64,000 bases of DNA, from positions 558,001-622,000 of the forward strand of contig SRSI01000010.1 in NCBI GenBank assembly GCA_005656395.1, given 5' to 3'. The notes beneath the pieces are model-generated. The model was not told where the DNA came from. It made no database searches and saw only the letters and a list, made by a program, of their open reading frames with translations. This DNA comes from Strongyloides papillosus. Its lineage: Eukaryota; Nematoda; Chromadorea; Rhabditida; Strongyloididae. Shown piece by piece: positions 62,030-64,000 of this stretch. Numbering within the stretch: position 1 is the first letter of the stretch; each line of letters starts with the position of its first letter. The translations under genes and the position numbers were made by a program.

Positions 62030-63718
62030 ATGACAACTTTTACGGTAATAAATTTTTTCTTCTATTGTTTTTAATATTATTTTTAGATTATAATTATCTT
62101 GTTTAGCTATATAAGATATATTTCAAATAATTCAATTCCATTACCCAAATTATTAAATAGTGAATTAATAACTCCAGAAATTATAGAAGAATGTCTAAGT
62201 TTACATAAAGTTGATGTTATGCTATTATTTGAGAATTCTGAATTTGTCGATAAACATACCTTTAATATTATGAAATCATTTTCTATTGAATTAGTAGATC
62301 GTTTTAATTTAAGTGAAAACAATAATCATTTTGGATTTATCACATTTTCAAATAATTCAGATAACATAGTTCCTTTCCAATGGAATGATTTTAAAATTAA
62401 AAGATCTTTGGAAAAAATAAAATTTAACGGCCATGGAAAACCATTATTAGGTGAAGCATTAAAAAAAGTTAAAGAAACAATTTTTTCTCCTTTTACATAT
62501 CGTGAATCCATTCCAAAGATTTTATTCATTTTAACAACAGGCCAATCGTATGATGACATTTTAATTCCAATAGAAGAACTTCAAAAAGAAAATATTATAG
62601 TCTACTGTATTGGGATAACAGATAATATAAATCTAAATAATTTATATATACTCTCCAATAATCCTTTAAGAATATTTTATTTAACATCTAATATAGATTC
62701 AACAAATAGTTTGATAGATTCAATGTTATGGAATGCTTGTAAAGCAAGTTATCGTCTAGAAACACCAGAAATTATTTGTGGTAAAAAATTTATTGGAGTC
62801 AGATCATCAACAAACAAAGACTTCGAAGGATATATCTATGTAATGGATCATTTTAATAGAAATGAATGTAGAAAAAGTGCAAATGAATTAAGAGATTTAA
62901 AAAGTTTATCGTTAACAATTCCTTTTAATAAATGTAATGTTAAAAGGTGGAGAAGTATTAATCCAAGAGGAATTCATGTTGAAGTCGTAATTATCATTCA
63001 ATTTCATCCTCTATTTATGACTGGTGTTGATCAAGTCATTAGAGCAAAGTGTTTTTATCAAGAGGGATCAAATAATATAGATTTTTTGAAAAAAGATGTG
63101 AAGAAAAAGAATGAATTACCAATATGTACATATAATCTCCATAAAGATACTCCAGATGGAGAAATAATACACGTAGCAAATATTGGCGATAAAGTTTGGC
63201 ATGTTTGGGAATGTAAAGGTAATTCAAATAATAATAAATATGGAATGCTTGTGCATAATTGTTACGTTGATAACGGACGTGGTGATGTTGTTCAAATTAT
63301 TGATGAAGATGGATGTTCTGTAGATCCAACAATTTTAGATACCCCAATATATAGTAATAATTGGTTAACAGCTGTTAGAGAAGGAGAAGTATTTAAATTT
63401 GCAGATAAACCAGCACTACAATTTCAATGTAAAATTACATTATGTAGTAATGAAAAGAATGGTTGTGAAAAGTTTCTCCTTCCAAAATGTAACAACAAAA
63501 AATTAAGAATGAAAAAAAGCAAAAGAGAAGCCATTAGTACTTTTGATGTTCTAACACAACAAATGGAAGTTACAATTGCAAAAAACGACGAGACATACTG
63601 TCGTATTGAAAATAGCAAAATAAATGGAATACTAATAATAATTTTTTTAAATATTATCTTAATAGGTATACTATTAACCTCTTATATTTATTGGTCTCAC
63701 AAAAATGTAACTTCATGA
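62030..63718 (+). CDS. VWA and ZP domain cuticlin-like protein (CUT-6-like)
   Basis: Two exons, a 15-nt first exon 62030-62044 and 62087-63718; 548 residues. The signal peptide is split across the two exons (TFT then IIIILFSYIRY). A von Willebrand A domain (about residues 40-225) has VDVMLLFENSEFVD in place of the usual DxSxS metal site, plus ILFILTTGQSYDD and IIVYCIGI. A ZP domain follows (about 235-475: RLETPEIICGKKFIGVRSST, conserved cysteines, VHNCYVDNGRG and FQCKITLCSNEKNGC). A basic cleavage site (RMKKSKREA) precedes a C-terminal membrane helix (ILIIIFLNIILIGILLTSYIY). VWA plus ZP is the arrangement of C. elegans CUT-6, which shapes the larval cuticle alae region. The protein is expected to be secreted, cut at the basic site and polymerised in the cuticle. 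Confidence 0.82.
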
Positions 63719-63839
63719 AAATATTATAATTATTAAACTAAACAATTATTAGTATATGATGATTAATAATGTATTATTTATATGTTGATTTAATATTTAA
63801 TTAATAAATTATACAATACAAAAAACCGATATATAGATA

Positions 63840-63989
63840 TTATCTTAACTTAGACCCTAATTTTTCCATTTGTTCAATAAATTGTTTGGGTGTCACTAAC
63901 TCTGTACAACCATACGTTATTCTTTCAACACCTTTTGTCTTTGCATACTCAACTAGATTTTGATACTCAACATAGTTTCCTCCACCAAT
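63840..63989 (-). CDS. SLY1/SCFD1 (Sec1/Munc18 family), last exon (partial)
   Basis: The last exon of a minus-strand gene that runs out of the window at the right. A TTTCAG acceptor borders 63989, and 49 codons lead to TAA at 63840-63842. The peptide begins IGGGNYVEYQNLVEYAKT and contains ITYGCTELVTPKQF. That is the C-terminal GGGNYIEYQNL and YGCSEL block of SCFD1 (Sly1). Sly1 is the SM protein that binds syntaxin-5 and promotes SNARE assembly in ER-to-Golgi transport. The bulk of the gene is missing because of the window edge. The match is short but very specific. Confidence 0.85.
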   Translation of the reverse strand: MGGGNYVEYQNLVEYAKTKGVERITYGCTELVTPKQFIEQMEKLGSKLR

Positions 63990-64000
63990 CTGAAATACGA

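Overview
The window is chromosomal DNA from a nematode, most likely of the Strongyloides/Parastrongyloides type. It is very AT-rich (intergenic DNA is mostly A/T). Genes are compact and often single-exon or with a few 38-80 nt GT-AG introns. The gene set is characteristically nematode: a BLI-3-type dual oxidase, a degenerin channel, a GT92 (DUF23) glycosyltransferase, a VWA+ZP cuticlin, an SXP/RAL-2-like secreted protein and a coronin of the POD-1 type. No rRNA, tRNA, CRISPR array or intact transposon was recognised. Exon joins below come from reading frame, splice consensus and similarity to remembered families, not from transcripts.

Layout, left to right. 1-0.7 kb: 3' end of a ZYG-11 family gene (+). 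1.2-3.5 kb: a GRP170/HYOU1-like ER chaperone (-) that lacks the usual substrate-binding beta-sandwich and acidic loop, with a TGACGTG UPR-type motif just upstream. 4.9-5.9 kb: F-box gene (+). 7.0-12.0 kb: dual oxidase (-). 14.6-16.4 kb: GT92 glycosyltransferase (-). 16.4-20.7 kb: no intact gene but a decayed, coding-like stretch. 20.7-22.1 kb: CTDNEP1/Dullard phosphatase and an unidentified small exon (-). 22.6-26.2 kb: RNA polymerase II subunit RPB2 (+). 26.3-27.1 kb: an unknown secreted protein interrupted by a one-base shift at a homopolymer (-). 28.5-30.9 kb: ribonucleotide reductase large subunit (+). 31.1-34.1 kb: coronin-7/POD-1 (-). 34.1-39.4 kb: gene-poor AT-rich DNA with one odd GC-richer island. 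39.4-44.2 kb: MFS transporter (+) and DEG/ENaC channel (-). 47.4-49.4 kb: an RS-rich SON-like splicing factor (-), divergent from 49.8-52.3 kb: DnaJ protein, short-chain dehydrogenase and SXP/RAL-2-like protein, closely spaced and possibly an operon (+). 52.4-54.8 kb: BRPF/LIN-49 chromatin reader (-), divergent from 55.1-58.8 kb: PABPN1, an EEF1AKMT4-like methyltransferase and a MAGUK (+). 59.6-60.5 kb: two small secreted peptide precursors (-). 62.0-63.7 kb: VWA+ZP cuticlin (+). 63.8 kb to the end: last exon of a SLY1/SCFD1 gene (-).

Most genes are conserved housekeeping functions (transcription, dNTP synthesis, ER folding, ER-Golgi fusion, nuclear envelope lipid control). A second theme is cuticle and surface biology (dual oxidase cross-linking, ZP cuticlin, secreted small proteins). 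The most interesting items are the shortened GRP170 with a UPR-like promoter motif, the pair of peptide precursors sharing a signal peptide, a basic cleavage site and a C-terminal Gly-Arg, the bromodomain of LIN-49 without its acetyl-lysine asparagine, and the isolated 39.1 kb island that can be read as coding or as a bulged stem.
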